A stretch of DNA of 36,708 bases from UBA10205 sp035289625. GTDB taxonomy: Archaea; Iainarchaeota; Iainarchaeia; Iainarchaeales; Iainarchaeaceae. A program made the translations under genes and the position numbers. The DNA lies in NCBI GenBank assembly GCA_035289625.1, contig DATDWP010000017.1, positions 1-36,708 on the forward strand, given 5' to 3'. Below are positions 6,949 through 13,593 of this stretch, in pieces. Numbering within the stretch: position 1 is the first letter of the stretch; the number at the start of each line of letters is the position of its first letter. The notes beneath the pieces are model-generated. The model did not search any database. It was not told the origin of the DNA and worked only from the letters and a program-made list of their open reading frames with translations.

Positions 6949-6953
6949 ATAAG
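6940..6953 (+). promoter_or_regulatory. Shared upstream motif, copy at homing endonuclease 2
   Basis: TTCGCACCGGCAATAAG (core GCACCGGCAATAAG, followed by GTCT) ends 13 nt upstream of the TATA box GTTTAAAAAATAC (6966-6978). That box is itself about 23 nt upstream of the ATG at 6994. The geometry is the same as at 4822-4835. Confidence 0.65.
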
Positions 6954-6993
6954 GTCTGCAAAGTCGTTTAAAAAATACGAATAATTTTATTTC

Positions 6994-7881
6994 ATGGCAA
7001 TTTTACAATCTTATTCTATCTCACTTATAAAAAGTCTAAGATCAGAAGGGCTTAGTTTTAAACAAATAGCAAAACAACTTAGTCTTAGTCCTGCAACTGT
7101 TTATAAATATGCAAAAAATGTTGTTTTATCAGATGCTGCAAAGAATAAAATAAAATTAGTTGAAGAGACTAGTAGAATTAATTTTATCTCGAAATTTGCT
7201 GTTCAAAAACAAATAACTTTGAGTCATCTTGATGCATTTAAATCCAGATTACTTGGGCATCTGTTTTTTGATGGGCATGTATATGCGGAAGGTAAATGGA
7301 AGCTAGGCTATACAAATGCTTCCATGGCAGCTATAGCTTTTTTCGTTGAATGTGTTAGGTCTGTATATGGGCTAACTGAAAATTACATTTATCAAAAAAC
7401 TGGGGTAAATGTAAAAGTATATACCGTTGACTTTTATTCAAAGAATGCATGTCAGGACTTATTTTCATTTTCTAATTCATTTAGTACAAAACAAGAAATA
7501 GGAATTCCAAAGGAAATTTTAAATGGAAATGAAACTATTCGCTCTTCTTTCCTCAAGGCATTTTGGAATGATGAAGGTAGTGTGAGCTGTAATGGGAATG
7601 TCACTGGCGGTTCAAAAAGTAAAAGGATGATTTTTGACTTGAAGGATTTACACAAATCTTTAGGGGTAGAATGCACTAATTATGTAGATAATAAAACGTG
7701 CGTGAATATATTGAGAATTAGAAAAAATTCCTTAATTCACTTTTCGCAAAAAATAGGTTTTGATTATTCAATAATCACAAAAGGCAAAAACATAGGGCGA
7801 TTGAAAAAGGATGTTTTAAATGAAATTATAATGCGTAAAATGTCGGCGGGAGGATTTGAACCTCCGACAAGCAGCTTATGA
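6994..7881 (+). CDS. LAGLIDADG homing endonuclease with HTH domain, running into tRNA-Met
   Basis: The N-terminal helix-turn-helix (about residues 12-45: GLSFKQIAKQLSLSPATVYK) is followed by two degenerate LAGLIDADG helices, LLGHLFFDGH (about 86-95) and LKAFWNDEGSV (about 187-197), as in the LAGLIDADG_3 type. The acidic residues needed for catalysis are kept in both (D, and D-E). The natural C-terminus is probably near residue 282. Residues 283-295 (SAGGFEPPTSSL) are antisense tRNA-Met. The gene is visibly more A+T-rich than its neighbours, consistent with acquisition. It is probably leaderless, with the shared motif upstream. The HTH could bind that motif, but this is inference. Confidence 0.85.
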   Translation: MAILQSYSISLIKSLRSEGLSFKQIAKQLSLSPATVYKYAKNVVLSDAAKNKIKLVEETSRINFISKFAVQKQITLSHLDAFKSRLLGHLFFDGHVYAEGKWKLGYTNASMAAIAFFVECVRSVYGLTENYIYQKTGVNVKVYTVDFYSKNACQDLFSFSNSFSTKQEIGIPKEILNGNETIRSSFLKAFWNDEGSVSCNGNVTGGSKSKRMIFDLKDLHKSLGVECTNYVDNKTCVNILRIRKNSLIHFSQKIGFDYSIITKGKNIGRLKKDVLNEIIMRKMSAGGFEPPTSSL

Positions 7882-7914
7882 AACTGCCACTCTACCAGGC
7901 TGAGTTACGCCGAC
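7841..7914 (-). tRNA. tRNA with anticodon CAT (elongator Met, or Ile2)
   Basis: Minus-strand cloverleaf: acceptor GTCGGCG/CGCCGAC, A73, D stem ACTC/GAGT, anticodon stem GCAGT/GCTGC around TTCATAA, T stem GGAGG/CCTCC with loop TTCAAAT. It lacks the initiator signature, so it is elongator Met or a tRNA-Ile whose C34 is modified to agmatidine. No intron. Its 3' half is covered by the antisense end of the homing endonuclease frame 6994-7881. Confidence 0.94.
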
Positions 7915-7985
7915 ACAGCCACTTAGAATTCTCCCCCAAGAACCTTTTAAAAATTAGCCTAAATGTGATTTAATGCTTCTAGCAG

Positions 7986-8660
7986 CTACTTCCCTTCAGT
8001 CCTGCTAAGTAGTGTTATTTGCTTTCCGTGCAAAACGATTTTATCCGCAAACCCCAAAAAAAGCCCGCTCTCAATAACCCCGGGGATTTGCTTTGAATCA
8101 ATTTCAAGGTCCTCGTAGCTAAAAATATTGTCAAATTCAACATCCACTATATAGTTGCCGGTTTCGGTCCTGAATGGCATGCCGTTTTTTTCTCTTCTTC
8201 TGGCCTTGCCAAAAGCATCAAGCTGATTTACTGTTCTCTTGTAACCAAATGTCGCTATTTCAAATGGAATTGCCCCGCGCAATTTTTCCATCATATTATT
8301 TTCCTCACAAACAACAACCAAAATAGCAGAGCTCTGTGCTATCATCTTGTCCCTAATAAGCGAGGCGCTGTGCCTTTTTATAAAATTGTAATTGTGATCA
8401 ACCGCGTCCACAAATTCTATCCCCACATCAACTTCGCGCTCATTAATGTCTGCAATCGGAAGGCCAACTCCGGATCCAAGGCTTGCTATCTGCATAGAAG
8501 TTGGGACTAATTCAACATTATTGATAGGTATGTGGGTGTGCTCTAGGGCAAGTGCTAATTTTTTTACAAATTTTTCTCCCAGTTCTCCAGAACCAATACT
8601 AACAACATCCCCTTCCTTAATGTAGCGGATAATAAAATCTTCGATGTGGCGATCTTGCAT
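7986..8660 (-). CDS. Ribose-5-phosphate isomerase A-like protein, divergent active site
   Basis: The fold is recognisable as RpiA: VPTSMQIASLGSGVGLPIAD, D-x-N-Y-N-F-I-K, IPGVIESGLF, and the usual ~225 residues. RpiA interconverts ribose-5-P and ribulose-5-P. The signature DGADE loop reads IEFVDAVD, so the first catalytic Asp is Glu. The KGGGA loop reads KRHSAS, the T-R-E-K Glu is Asp (IRDKM), and the phosphate loop is GSGELG. Lys and the second Asp are kept. It may be a low-activity isomerase or may bind another sugar phosphate. The frame is open upstream to 8969, but ATG 8660 is chosen: it matches RpiA length and has a TATA-like element (8679-8690) about 25 nt upstream. Confidence 0.8.
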   Translation of the reverse strand: MQDRHIEDFIIRYIKEGDVVSIGSGELGEKFVKKLALALEHTHIPINNVELVPTSMQIASLGSGVGLPIADINEREVDVGIEFVDAVDHNYNFIKRHSASLIRDKMIAQSSAILVVVCEENNMMEKLRGAIPFEIATFGYKRTVNQLDAFGKARRREKNGMPFRTETGNYIVDVEFDNIFSYEDLEIDSKQIPGVIESGLFLGFADKIVLHGKQITLLSRTEGK

Positions 8661-8667
8661 GCAAGAT
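8652..8667. promoter_or_regulatory. 16-bp perfect palindrome on the rpiA-like start codon
   Basis: ATCTTGCATGCAAGAT is a perfect palindrome containing the ATG at 8658-8660. With a leaderless transcript it would lie at +1. It could be a repressor operator or chance. Confidence 0.35.
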
Positions 8668-8769
8668 GGTAGGGCTAAGTTGTATTTATTGATTCTTGAG
8701 GCGATGCTAGGGGAAAATAAAAAGAAAAAAATTAGGAACTTATAGATTTTAGCCAAATATTTGAAGGAA

Positions 8770-8919
8770 TTAGTAATTTCCTTTTGGGGCTTTATGCTTA
8801 CTGTAGCAGTCTCTGCAATACACTGGTCGTCCTTCTGTTGGCTTGAAAGGGACCTTAGTGGCTTGACCGCAATCTGAACAGACCGCGTCAAAGAACTGTC
8901 TATCTCCACCGAATGCCAT
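8770..8919 (-). CDS. Small zinc-ribbon protein (CxxC-x17-CxxC type)
   Basis: 49 residues: FFDAVCSDCGQATKVPFKPT followed by EGRPVYCRDCYSKHKAPKGNY. The paired C-x2-C knuckles and the V-P-F-x-P-T-E-G-R-P-V-Y-C-R-D-C core match a family of tiny zinc-binding proteins common in archaea and CPR bacteria, with no proven function. A GGTGA ribosome binding site lies about 10 nt upstream of the ATG. The gene lies upstream of the rpiA-like gene on the same strand, in a different frame from the long spurious extension of rpiA. Confidence 0.88.
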   Translation of the reverse strand: MAFGGDRQFFDAVCSDCGQATKVPFKPTEGRPVYCRDCYSKHKAPKGNY

Positions 8920-9049
8920 TGTTGTTTTTCACCTTTTTTTTGTTTTCCATACGCTTCGCATTGCTGCAAAACGCATACCTTTACAGGCTATTCAATGGAT
9001 CTGGACAGACTTAAAAGGATATCGTTTTTCAAAAAATTCAAAGATAAAA

Positions 9050-9143
9050 AGGCCATGGCGGGAGTTGCACCCGCGACCTCGTCCTAGTTGGCTCTTTTTT
9101 AGAGATACCAAGGACGCGCTCTGGCTGCTGGAGCTACATAGCC
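9050..9143 (-). tRNA. tRNA-Thr (anticodon GGT) with a canonical 20-nt intron
   Basis: Acceptor GGCTATG/CATGGCC with U73, T stem GCGGG/CCCGC. The anticodon loop is interrupted between positions 37 and 38. A textbook bulge-helix-bulge is visible: outer stem CGTCC/GGACG, 3' bulge CTA, 4-bp helix TTGG/CCAA, 5' bulge TAT, inner stem CTC/GAG with an A-rich loop. Cutting TA^T and CT^A removes 20 nt and leaves loop TTGGTAA, anticodon GGT, in a 74-nt mature tRNA. Confidence 0.95.
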
Positions 9144-9184
9144 GCAATCACCAATTTATTGCGCAACCATTAAAAACCACAAGC

Positions 9185-10435
9185 TCATCTGCCCTTGATA
9201 AAATCTGCAGCTTTTGAGCAATCTGAAAATGAGAACTCTTTTTGCTCCCCATTTGAGAGGTCCTTTACCTTGAATTTCCCTGAACGTTTTTCGTCTTCGC
9301 CTATAACTATTACAAATGGAATGCCTTTGCGGTCAGCGTACTCTAAGTTCTTTTTTATGTTGCGCTGCATCAAATCAATTTCTACATTGCAATTGCCCTT
9401 GCGCAAAAGCGATGCAAGATCTACGACTTGTTTGTTGAATTCTTCGGAAAAGGGGGCGATAAAAACATCGCTATTTGGCCCAACAAAAAGTGTCTTTTCC
9501 AGAGTGTCATAGAGCCGATCTATTCCAAAACTAATTCCAACAGCAGGGGACTCTTGGCCGCCATAGAGGCCTATTAATTTGTCATACCTTCCCCCTCCGC
9601 CAACACTTGGGCCCTCTTTAATTGATATTTCAAAAACATTTCCTGTGTAGTATTCAAGCCCGCGGCACAAACTCATGTCAAATTTAACCTGTGCAATTCC
9701 CATTTCTTTTGAGAGCAAAAGAAGTGATTCTAATTCTTTTATGCACTCTTTTCCTGCAAGCTCTTCTTTTATTTGCTCAAAAGAATTTACAAAAACTACT
9801 TGGAGAATTTCATCATTTATTTTTTTTGCTCGGAAATCCTTTCGGACTTCATTCTCCCCGATTTTATCGAGTTTATCAATTATGCGAAAAGCGTCATTGA
9901 TTTGCTCTTTTGCAATCCCGCGCTTTAGCGCAAGCTCTTCTAGCACCTGCCTATTGTTCACCTTAATTGTATAATCAAGGCCAAGTGAATTCATAACTTC
10001 AGATGCAATTTGCACGCACTCAAAATCAGCTAGCCCTGGTTTTGCTCCCACTACATCAACATCTGCTTGTGTAAATTCCCTATACCTTTTTGCCCCGGGG
10101 CGATCGTAGCGATAAACCGTTCCTATACAATAGCGCTTGAAAGGCCTTGAGAGCTGAGGGTTTGTTGCTACAATTCTTCCAAGTGGCACTGTTAGATCGT
10201 AGCGCATTCCAAGTTCGCGATCGGCTTTATCCTTAAAATAATAAATTTCTTCTTTTATTGCCTCCCCTCCGGAGCCTTTTGCTGCAAGCAGGGCAAAATC
10301 TTCTAAAATAGGGGTTTGCAGCGGTTCATAGCCGTACTTTTCGAAAATTTTGCGGCACAAATCCTCTATAAATTGCTTCTTTTTTGCGTTTTGTGGAAGA
10401 AAATCCCGCATCCCTTTTACTGCTTCAAATTTCAC
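9185..10435 (-). CDS. hisS: Histidyl-tRNA synthetase
   Basis: A class II aminoacyl-tRNA synthetase of normal length (416 residues). Visible signatures are the N-terminal VKGMRDFLP, motif 1/2 segments (MRYDLTVPLGR, YRYDRPGAKRYREFTQ), the HisA motifs RGLEYYTG and GGGGRYDKL, the motif 3 region VGISFGIDRL, and the C-terminal anticodon-binding domain from about residue 325. It charges tRNA-His with histidine. The start is GTG at 10435 with a GAGGTGG ribosome binding site 4 nt upstream. The tRNA-His gene lies 43 nt upstream on the same strand, so tRNA and enzyme may be cotranscribed. Confidence 0.98.
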   Translation of the reverse strand: MKFEAVKGMRDFLPQNAKKKQFIEDLCRKIFEKYGYEPLQTPILEDFALLAAKGSGGEAIKEEIYYFKDKADRELGMRYDLTVPLGRIVATNPQLSRPFKRYCIGTVYRYDRPGAKRYREFTQADVDVVGAKPGLADFECVQIASEVMNSLGLDYTIKVNNRQVLEELALKRGIAKEQINDAFRIIDKLDKIGENEVRKDFRAKKINDEILQVVFVNSFEQIKEELAGKECIKELESLLLLSKEMGIAQVKFDMSLCRGLEYYTGNVFEISIKEGPSVGGGGRYDKLIGLYGGQESPAVGISFGIDRLYDTLEKTLFVGPNSDVFIAPFSEEFNKQVVDLASLLRKGNCNVEIDLMQRNIKKNLEYADRKGIPFVIVIGEDEKRSGKFKVKDLSNGEQKEFSFSDCSKAADFIKGR

Positions 10436-10478
10436 AAAACCACCTCACATTTTGCAAGGATGTTTGGACTAATAAGAG

Positions 10479-10549
10479 TGCGACCACCGGGAATTGAACC
10501 CGGCCCTGAGGCTCCACAGGCCTCTTTGCTACCACTACAACATGGTCGC
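10479..10549 (-). tRNA. tRNA-His (anticodon GTG) with A73
   Basis: Acceptor GCGACCA/TGGTCGC, D stem TTGT/GCAA, anticodon stem GAGGC/GCCTC around CTGTGGA, T stem CCGGG/CCCGG. A G at 10550 can serve as encoded G-1. The discriminator is A rather than the C73 usual in archaea and bacteria. A TATA-like run (AAAAATATCTA, about 10560-10572) precedes it. Confidence 0.95.
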
Positions 10550-10694
10550 CATGAAGAAAAATAGATATTTTTACATGTAAGGGAACTAATAGAAAAATCA
10601 GCAACTAATATGAAGTAAATCCCTTTCCATTTGCATATATGGGCATGGTTTGGTTTAAATAGGTTATTATAGGGGTTTGGGAATTAGTCTACTT

Positions 10695-10799
10695 ATGCCA
10701 ATACGAATGCTTACAACTGCTGTAAAGAACTTCTTTGGGCTACATCACTCCAGGTTCAAATCAGTTGAGGAAGAGCGCAGGGCCCATGGGAAAGAGTGA
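10695..10799 (+). CDS. Putative 34-residue basic small protein
   Basis: ATG 10695 to TGA 10797-10799 encodes MPIRMLTTAVKNFFGLHHSR followed by FKSVEEERRAHGKE. A TATA box TTTAAATA (10653-10660) is placed for a transcript starting about 10683, giving a 12-nt leader. No ribosome binding site is seen, and a second ATG lies at codon 5. It is the only open frame in the ~290-bp gap between tRNA-His and the glycosyltransferase. No homology recognised; coding status uncertain. Confidence 0.4.
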   Translation: MPIRMLTTAVKNFFGLHHSRFKSVEEERRAHGKE

Positions 10800-10842
10800 G
10801 TTAGCATAAAAATTCTTCCTTCTCTAATTTCTAAGTGGTAAA

Positions 10843-11517
10843 TTGAACAGCAAAAAAAACCTAGCTTTATGTATCCCTAGCGGTAGGTTTGTTGATTTTG
10901 GGTTTTTCAAATCCTTTGCCTCCTGCATTGGGCAAATAATGCTCTCCTATAACGTTGCAATTTTTACTGTGGCATCCCCAATGATATTTGAAAACCGCAA
11001 CGAAATAACGCGCAAGGCCATTAGCGCTGAAGAGCAAACTCCCGGGCTTTTATTTGACTATATGCTCTGGCTTGACAATGACATTGTCTTCAATTTTGAG
11101 CAGGTGCAAAAACTGCTCTCACACCTAAACTCAGGAAAAGATTTTATTTCAGGGGTATATTACAACCCGCACCAAAATGAAATCAAACCGGTAGCATACT
11201 ACAAAGACGGCGAGCGCTACAAGTGGCTAACTGAAAAAGAACTTAACGGAGTAATGGAAGTTGATGCCGTAGGGTTTGGGTTTTGCGCAATGAAAATGGA
11301 TCTAATGAGAAGGCTATTTGACAAATACAAACCACGGCCATTTGATCTTCGCCCACTTCCAGATGGAAGCATAATTACCGAAGATGAAGTTTTTTGCGAG
11401 CGCGCAAAAGAATTGGGATACAAAATCCATCTTGACAGTTCAATTGTAGTAAAGCACGCAAAAGGCTATCTGCCTCAACCTTTTTCTTTCTCTTCCAAAG
11501 AGAAAGAAAAACCTTGA
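10843..11517 (+). CDS. Glycosyltransferase-like (GT-A fold) protein
   Basis: About 224 residues. The N-terminus (LALCIPSGRFVDFGFF) and the LWLDNDIVF segment fit a GT-A nucleotide-diphospho-sugar transferase fold with a D-N-D metal/nucleotide motif. Later segments (SGVYYNP, EVDAVGFGFCAMKMDL, ITEDEVFCERAKELGYKIHL) match the acceptor-side and E-D motifs of small GT2-like enzymes. The substrate is unknown. The start is TTG at 10843, supported by GTGGT 5-6 nt upstream; no better ATG exists. The last ~13 codons (FSFSSKEKEKP) are encoded by a dispersed hairpin repeat, so the natural C-terminus was probably replaced or extended by repeat insertion. Confidence 0.75.
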   Translation: MNSKKNLALCIPSGRFVDFGFFKSFASCIGQIMLSYNVAIFTVASPMIFENRNEITRKAISAEEQTPGLLFDYMLWLDNDIVFNFEQVQKLLSHLNSGKDFISGVYYNPHQNEIKPVAYYKDGERYKWLTEKELNGVMEVDAVGFGFCAMKMDLMRRLFDKYKPRPFDLRPLPDGSIITEDEVFCERAKELGYKIHLDSSIVVKHAKGYLPQPFSFSSKEKEKP

Positions 11518-11530
11518 CGAAAAAGAAAGA
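11481..11530. repeat. Dispersed CT/GA-rich hairpin repeat, copy 2
   Basis: A perfect 14-bp inverted repeat (TTTTTCTTTCTCTT at 11481-11494, AAGAGAAAGAAAAA at 11498-11511, loop CCA), then CCTTGACGAAAAAGAAAGAG. It shares the AACC-T/C-run, hairpin, CTTGAC and AAAAGAAA order with the copy at 1027-1099, although the arms differ in sequence. It overlaps the 3' end of the glycosyltransferase frame. Confidence 0.7.
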
Positions 11531-11539
11531 GAAACAAGG

Positions 11540-11755
11540 CTATTTAGTTCCAAGTAATTTAAATCTGGGAACCATTGACCCGTTCACTTGCACATCTTCA
11601 CCAAACATTTTTGCGCTGCGAACCCAGATTTGGTTATCTCCATAAAGCGCGCGGTAGACAACCATTTCCTCTAAAGTTTCAGAGTGCTTTGCGTTCGCAA
11701 TCACTTCATACTCTTTGCCCTTATAGTGCAAATATTTTCCTTTTTTGATTTGCAT
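11540..11755 (-). CDS. DUF1653-family protein
   Basis: 71 residues with the DUF1653 signature: GKYLHYKGKEYEVIANAKHS, ETLEEMVVYRALYGD, IWVRSAKMF. Members are small single-domain beta-rich proteins of unknown function, widespread in bacteria and occasional in archaea. ATG 11755 is preferred over GTG 11761 because GGTG lies 5 nt upstream of the ATG. tRNA-Leu lies immediately upstream on the same strand. Confidence 0.88.
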   Translation of the reverse strand: MQIKKGKYLHYKGKEYEVIANAKHSETLEEMVVYRALYGDNQIWVRSAKMFGEDVQVNGSMVPRFKLLGTK

Positions 11756-11774
11756 TTTCACACCAAAAATAGAG

Positions 11775-11860
11775 TGCGGGGGGCAGGATTTGAACCTGCG
11801 GAGGCACTAAGCCACACGGTCCTAAGCCGTGTCCGATTGACCGGGCTACGGGACCCCCGC
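11775..11860 (-). tRNA. tRNA-Leu (anticodon TAG)
   Basis: Acceptor GCGGGGG/CCCCCGC, A73, anticodon stem CACGG/CCGTG around CTTAGGA, a long variable arm as expected for Leu, and T stem GCAGG/CCTGC. 86 nt, no intron, no CCA. Confidence 0.96.
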
Positions 11861-11899
11861 GCATATTAGAGATATATGGGAACATTTTAAAGGTAAATT

Positions 11900-12373
11900 T
11901 TATTGCAATCTAGGCTGCATTTGCCTTCCCGGGTTCACATTTATCTGCTGCTTTTTCGAAACATCAAAACCCATTGGAATGTCTAATTTTACGCTCACAT
12001 ACCAGCGTATGCTGTTATTTCCCATGTCGCGAAGAAATGACATTGCCCCTCCGATTAGATCGCTTCCGAATTGGTTTTCTGCAAGGATGCCGCGTGGGAC
12101 AGTGAATTTGAAAGAATAATTTTTAGCCCCTCCTGAAGAGTTGTAGAGGCGTTCTGTATCGAGCCTCTCTTCTCTTTTATACAAAACATCTGTATAGGTG
12201 CTCTTTCCCCTTCTTGTTTGTCTTTCTGCCCAAAAAGTGGCTAATACTCCTCGCGCATTTATCTGCTCATTTAAAGTAAGCATTGCGCTTCCCTCAATCA
12301 CTTCTTCTGGGTAGAATTGTGTTTTGTTCAAACGTAATTCCATTTTACCGATGCCAAGCCCTAAAATTGCCAT
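11900..12373 (-). CDS. Arrestin-like beta-sandwich protein
   Basis: 157 residues. The N-terminal part (IGKMELRLNKTQFYPEEVIE, GSAMLTLNEQINARGV) has the short-strand pattern and Y-P-x-E-x-I-x-G core of arrestin-like / Spo0M-like N-terminal domains. A later W-Y-V-S-V-K-L-D-I-P segment is a further edge strand seen in such proteins. There are no catalytic motifs; it is probably a protein-binding adaptor. ATG 12373 is chosen over GTG 12388 because GTGAT lies 5 nt upstream. It lies between tRNA-Arg and tRNA-Leu on the same strand. Family assignment is moderate. Confidence 0.6.
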   Translation of the reverse strand: MAILGLGIGKMELRLNKTQFYPEEVIEGSAMLTLNEQINARGVLATFWAERQTRRGKSTYTDVLYKREERLDTERLYNSSGGAKNYSFKFTVPRGILAENQFGSDLIGGAMSFLRDMGNNSIRWYVSVKLDIPMGFDVSKKQQINVNPGRQMQPRLQ

Positions 12374-12425
12374 TGAAATCACTTGCACTAAATGGTTTTT
12401 CCGACTTAATATTCTTAAGTAAAAG

Positions 12426-12499
12426 CGCTCCCACTGGGATTTGAACCCAGATTACCAGCTTCGCGGGCTGGCGTCATATCCAGGTTAGACCATGGGAGC
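12426..12499 (-). tRNA. tRNA-Arg (anticodon GCG) with C33
   Basis: Acceptor GCTCCCA/TGGGAGC, G73, anticodon stem CCAGC/GCTGG around loop CCGCGAA, T stem CTGGG/CCCAG with TTCAAAT. The anticodon reads GCG. Position 33 is C rather than the near-universal U. No intron. Confidence 0.92.
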
Positions 12500-12620
12500 T
12501 GCCAGTGCAATAAATTATCAAAGCGGGATCCTTTAAATAGTTGCTTTCGAAAGGGGAACGGAGCAGCCATTTTTCTCAAAAATCAAAAGGGGGAGTCGGC
12601 CAGGGCAGGGTTATGTAGAA

Positions 12621-13541
12621 TTAGAGCAGCCTGATTACTTTCCCTTCGTTCAAAACCAATGTAGTTTCAGCTTGCGTTACGGTTTTGCCTTCCTCTTCTT
12701 TTAGCAAAGGGAAAGCCATTATACATTTTTTTTGCATAAGTTCTCTTAGCGCAATTTTCCTATCAAATTCACTAATACCTTCAAGCCCTTGCTGTATCCA
12801 CCTTTCCGCAAACGGCAAATTCGAATACTGCTCTTCAATAAAATCCACGATCTTTCTAGTGGCAGCGTTTCGCACAGGCATTTTTTTTATTAACTGGAAA
12901 ATTTCAGCCTGGTTCCCTTCGCGCACAAACCCTCTACCATTAGTAGCAAAAGGCTCTATTGCAATTGCCATTCCATCTACTAGCTTGCGAGAATCTTTAG
13001 ACCCGACATTTGGTATTGTAGGTTCAGTATGCGCGTCATATTCCCCAACTCCGTGCCCGCTCAAATTTTGTATCGGAGAAAATCCCGCTTTTCTAATTGT
13101 TTGCTCAATCTCTGCGCCAATTTCCCCAACTACCATCCCTTCTTTTACAAGTTTTACTGCAGCTTCAAGAGCATCCTCTGAAGCTTTTACCATTGATAAG
13201 TATTTTTTTGAAAAATCAATCGTGCGAGCAGAATCTGCAATATAACCATTTACGTGCACGCCAATATCAACTTTGAAAACATCATTCTCTTCTACAATAT
13301 CTTTTGATTCAAATGCAGGGGTGTAGTGCGCTGCCACATTATTTCTTGAAAGATTTATAGGAAACGCCGGTTCTGCGCCTTTTTTGCGTATAGCATCTTC
13401 TAATTCTTGTGCAAACTCAAACAAATTCGTGCCGATTTTGAGTTTTTTTTGCGCAAGTTCTTGCATCTCTTTTGTAATTTCGCCTGCCTTTTTATAATTT
13501 GCAATTACGTCTTTTTCCATTTCTACCAATAAACTTTCCAT
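12621..13541 (-). CDS. map: Type II methionine aminopeptidase
   Basis: It removes the initiator methionine from nascent proteins with a two-metal site. The ligands of the pita-bread fold are visible: AAHYTP (His), VDIGVHVNGYIADSART (two Asp), SGHGVGEYDAH (His), AIEPFATNG (Glu) and QAETTLVL (Glu). Lack of the type I N-terminal extension and ~300 residues fit archaeal MetAP2. The frame opens at ATG 13580, but ATG 13541 (306 residues) is chosen because the family begins close to the YKKAGEI helix and an ATTAAAA element lies about 26 nt upstream. It follows the methyltransferase gene by a short gap and may be read from its own promoter or from the operon. Confidence 0.95.
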   Translation of the reverse strand: MESLLVEMEKDVIANYKKAGEITKEMQELAQKKLKIGTNLFEFAQELEDAIRKKGAEPAFPINLSRNNVAAHYTPAFESKDIVEENDVFKVDIGVHVNGYIADSARTIDFSKKYLSMVKASEDALEAAVKLVKEGMVVGEIGAEIEQTIRKAGFSPIQNLSGHGVGEYDAHTEPTIPNVGSKDSRKLVDGMAIAIEPFATNGRGFVREGNQAEIFQLIKKMPVRNAATRKIVDFIEEQYSNLPFAERWIQQGLEGISEFDRKIALRELMQKKCIMAFPLLKEEEGKTVTQAETTLVLNEGKVIRLL

Positions 13542-13593
13542 ACTGGTTGGTTTTTTAAAGGTTTTAATCAACAGAAGCATTTACCTAGTCAAC

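Noticed and set aside
8661..8969. Upstream extension of the rpiA-like frame to 327 residues
   Set aside because: This stretch overlaps the zinc-ribbon gene (8770-8919) in another frame, has no RpiA similarity, and a leaderless promoter points to ATG 8660.
8995..9087. Plus-strand 30-codon frame (MDLDRLKRISFFKKF...)
   Set aside because: About half of it is antisense to tRNA-Thr(GGT), and no ribosome binding site or TATA box is visible.
10316..10564. Plus-strand frame containing RPPGIEPGPEAPQ
   Set aside because: Typical antisense translation of a tRNA gene (tRNA-His), and antisense to the 5' end of hisS.
11684..11869. Plus-strand frame ending in GFEPAEALSHTVLSR
   Set aside because: Antisense of tRNA-Leu and of the DUF1653 gene; not a gene.
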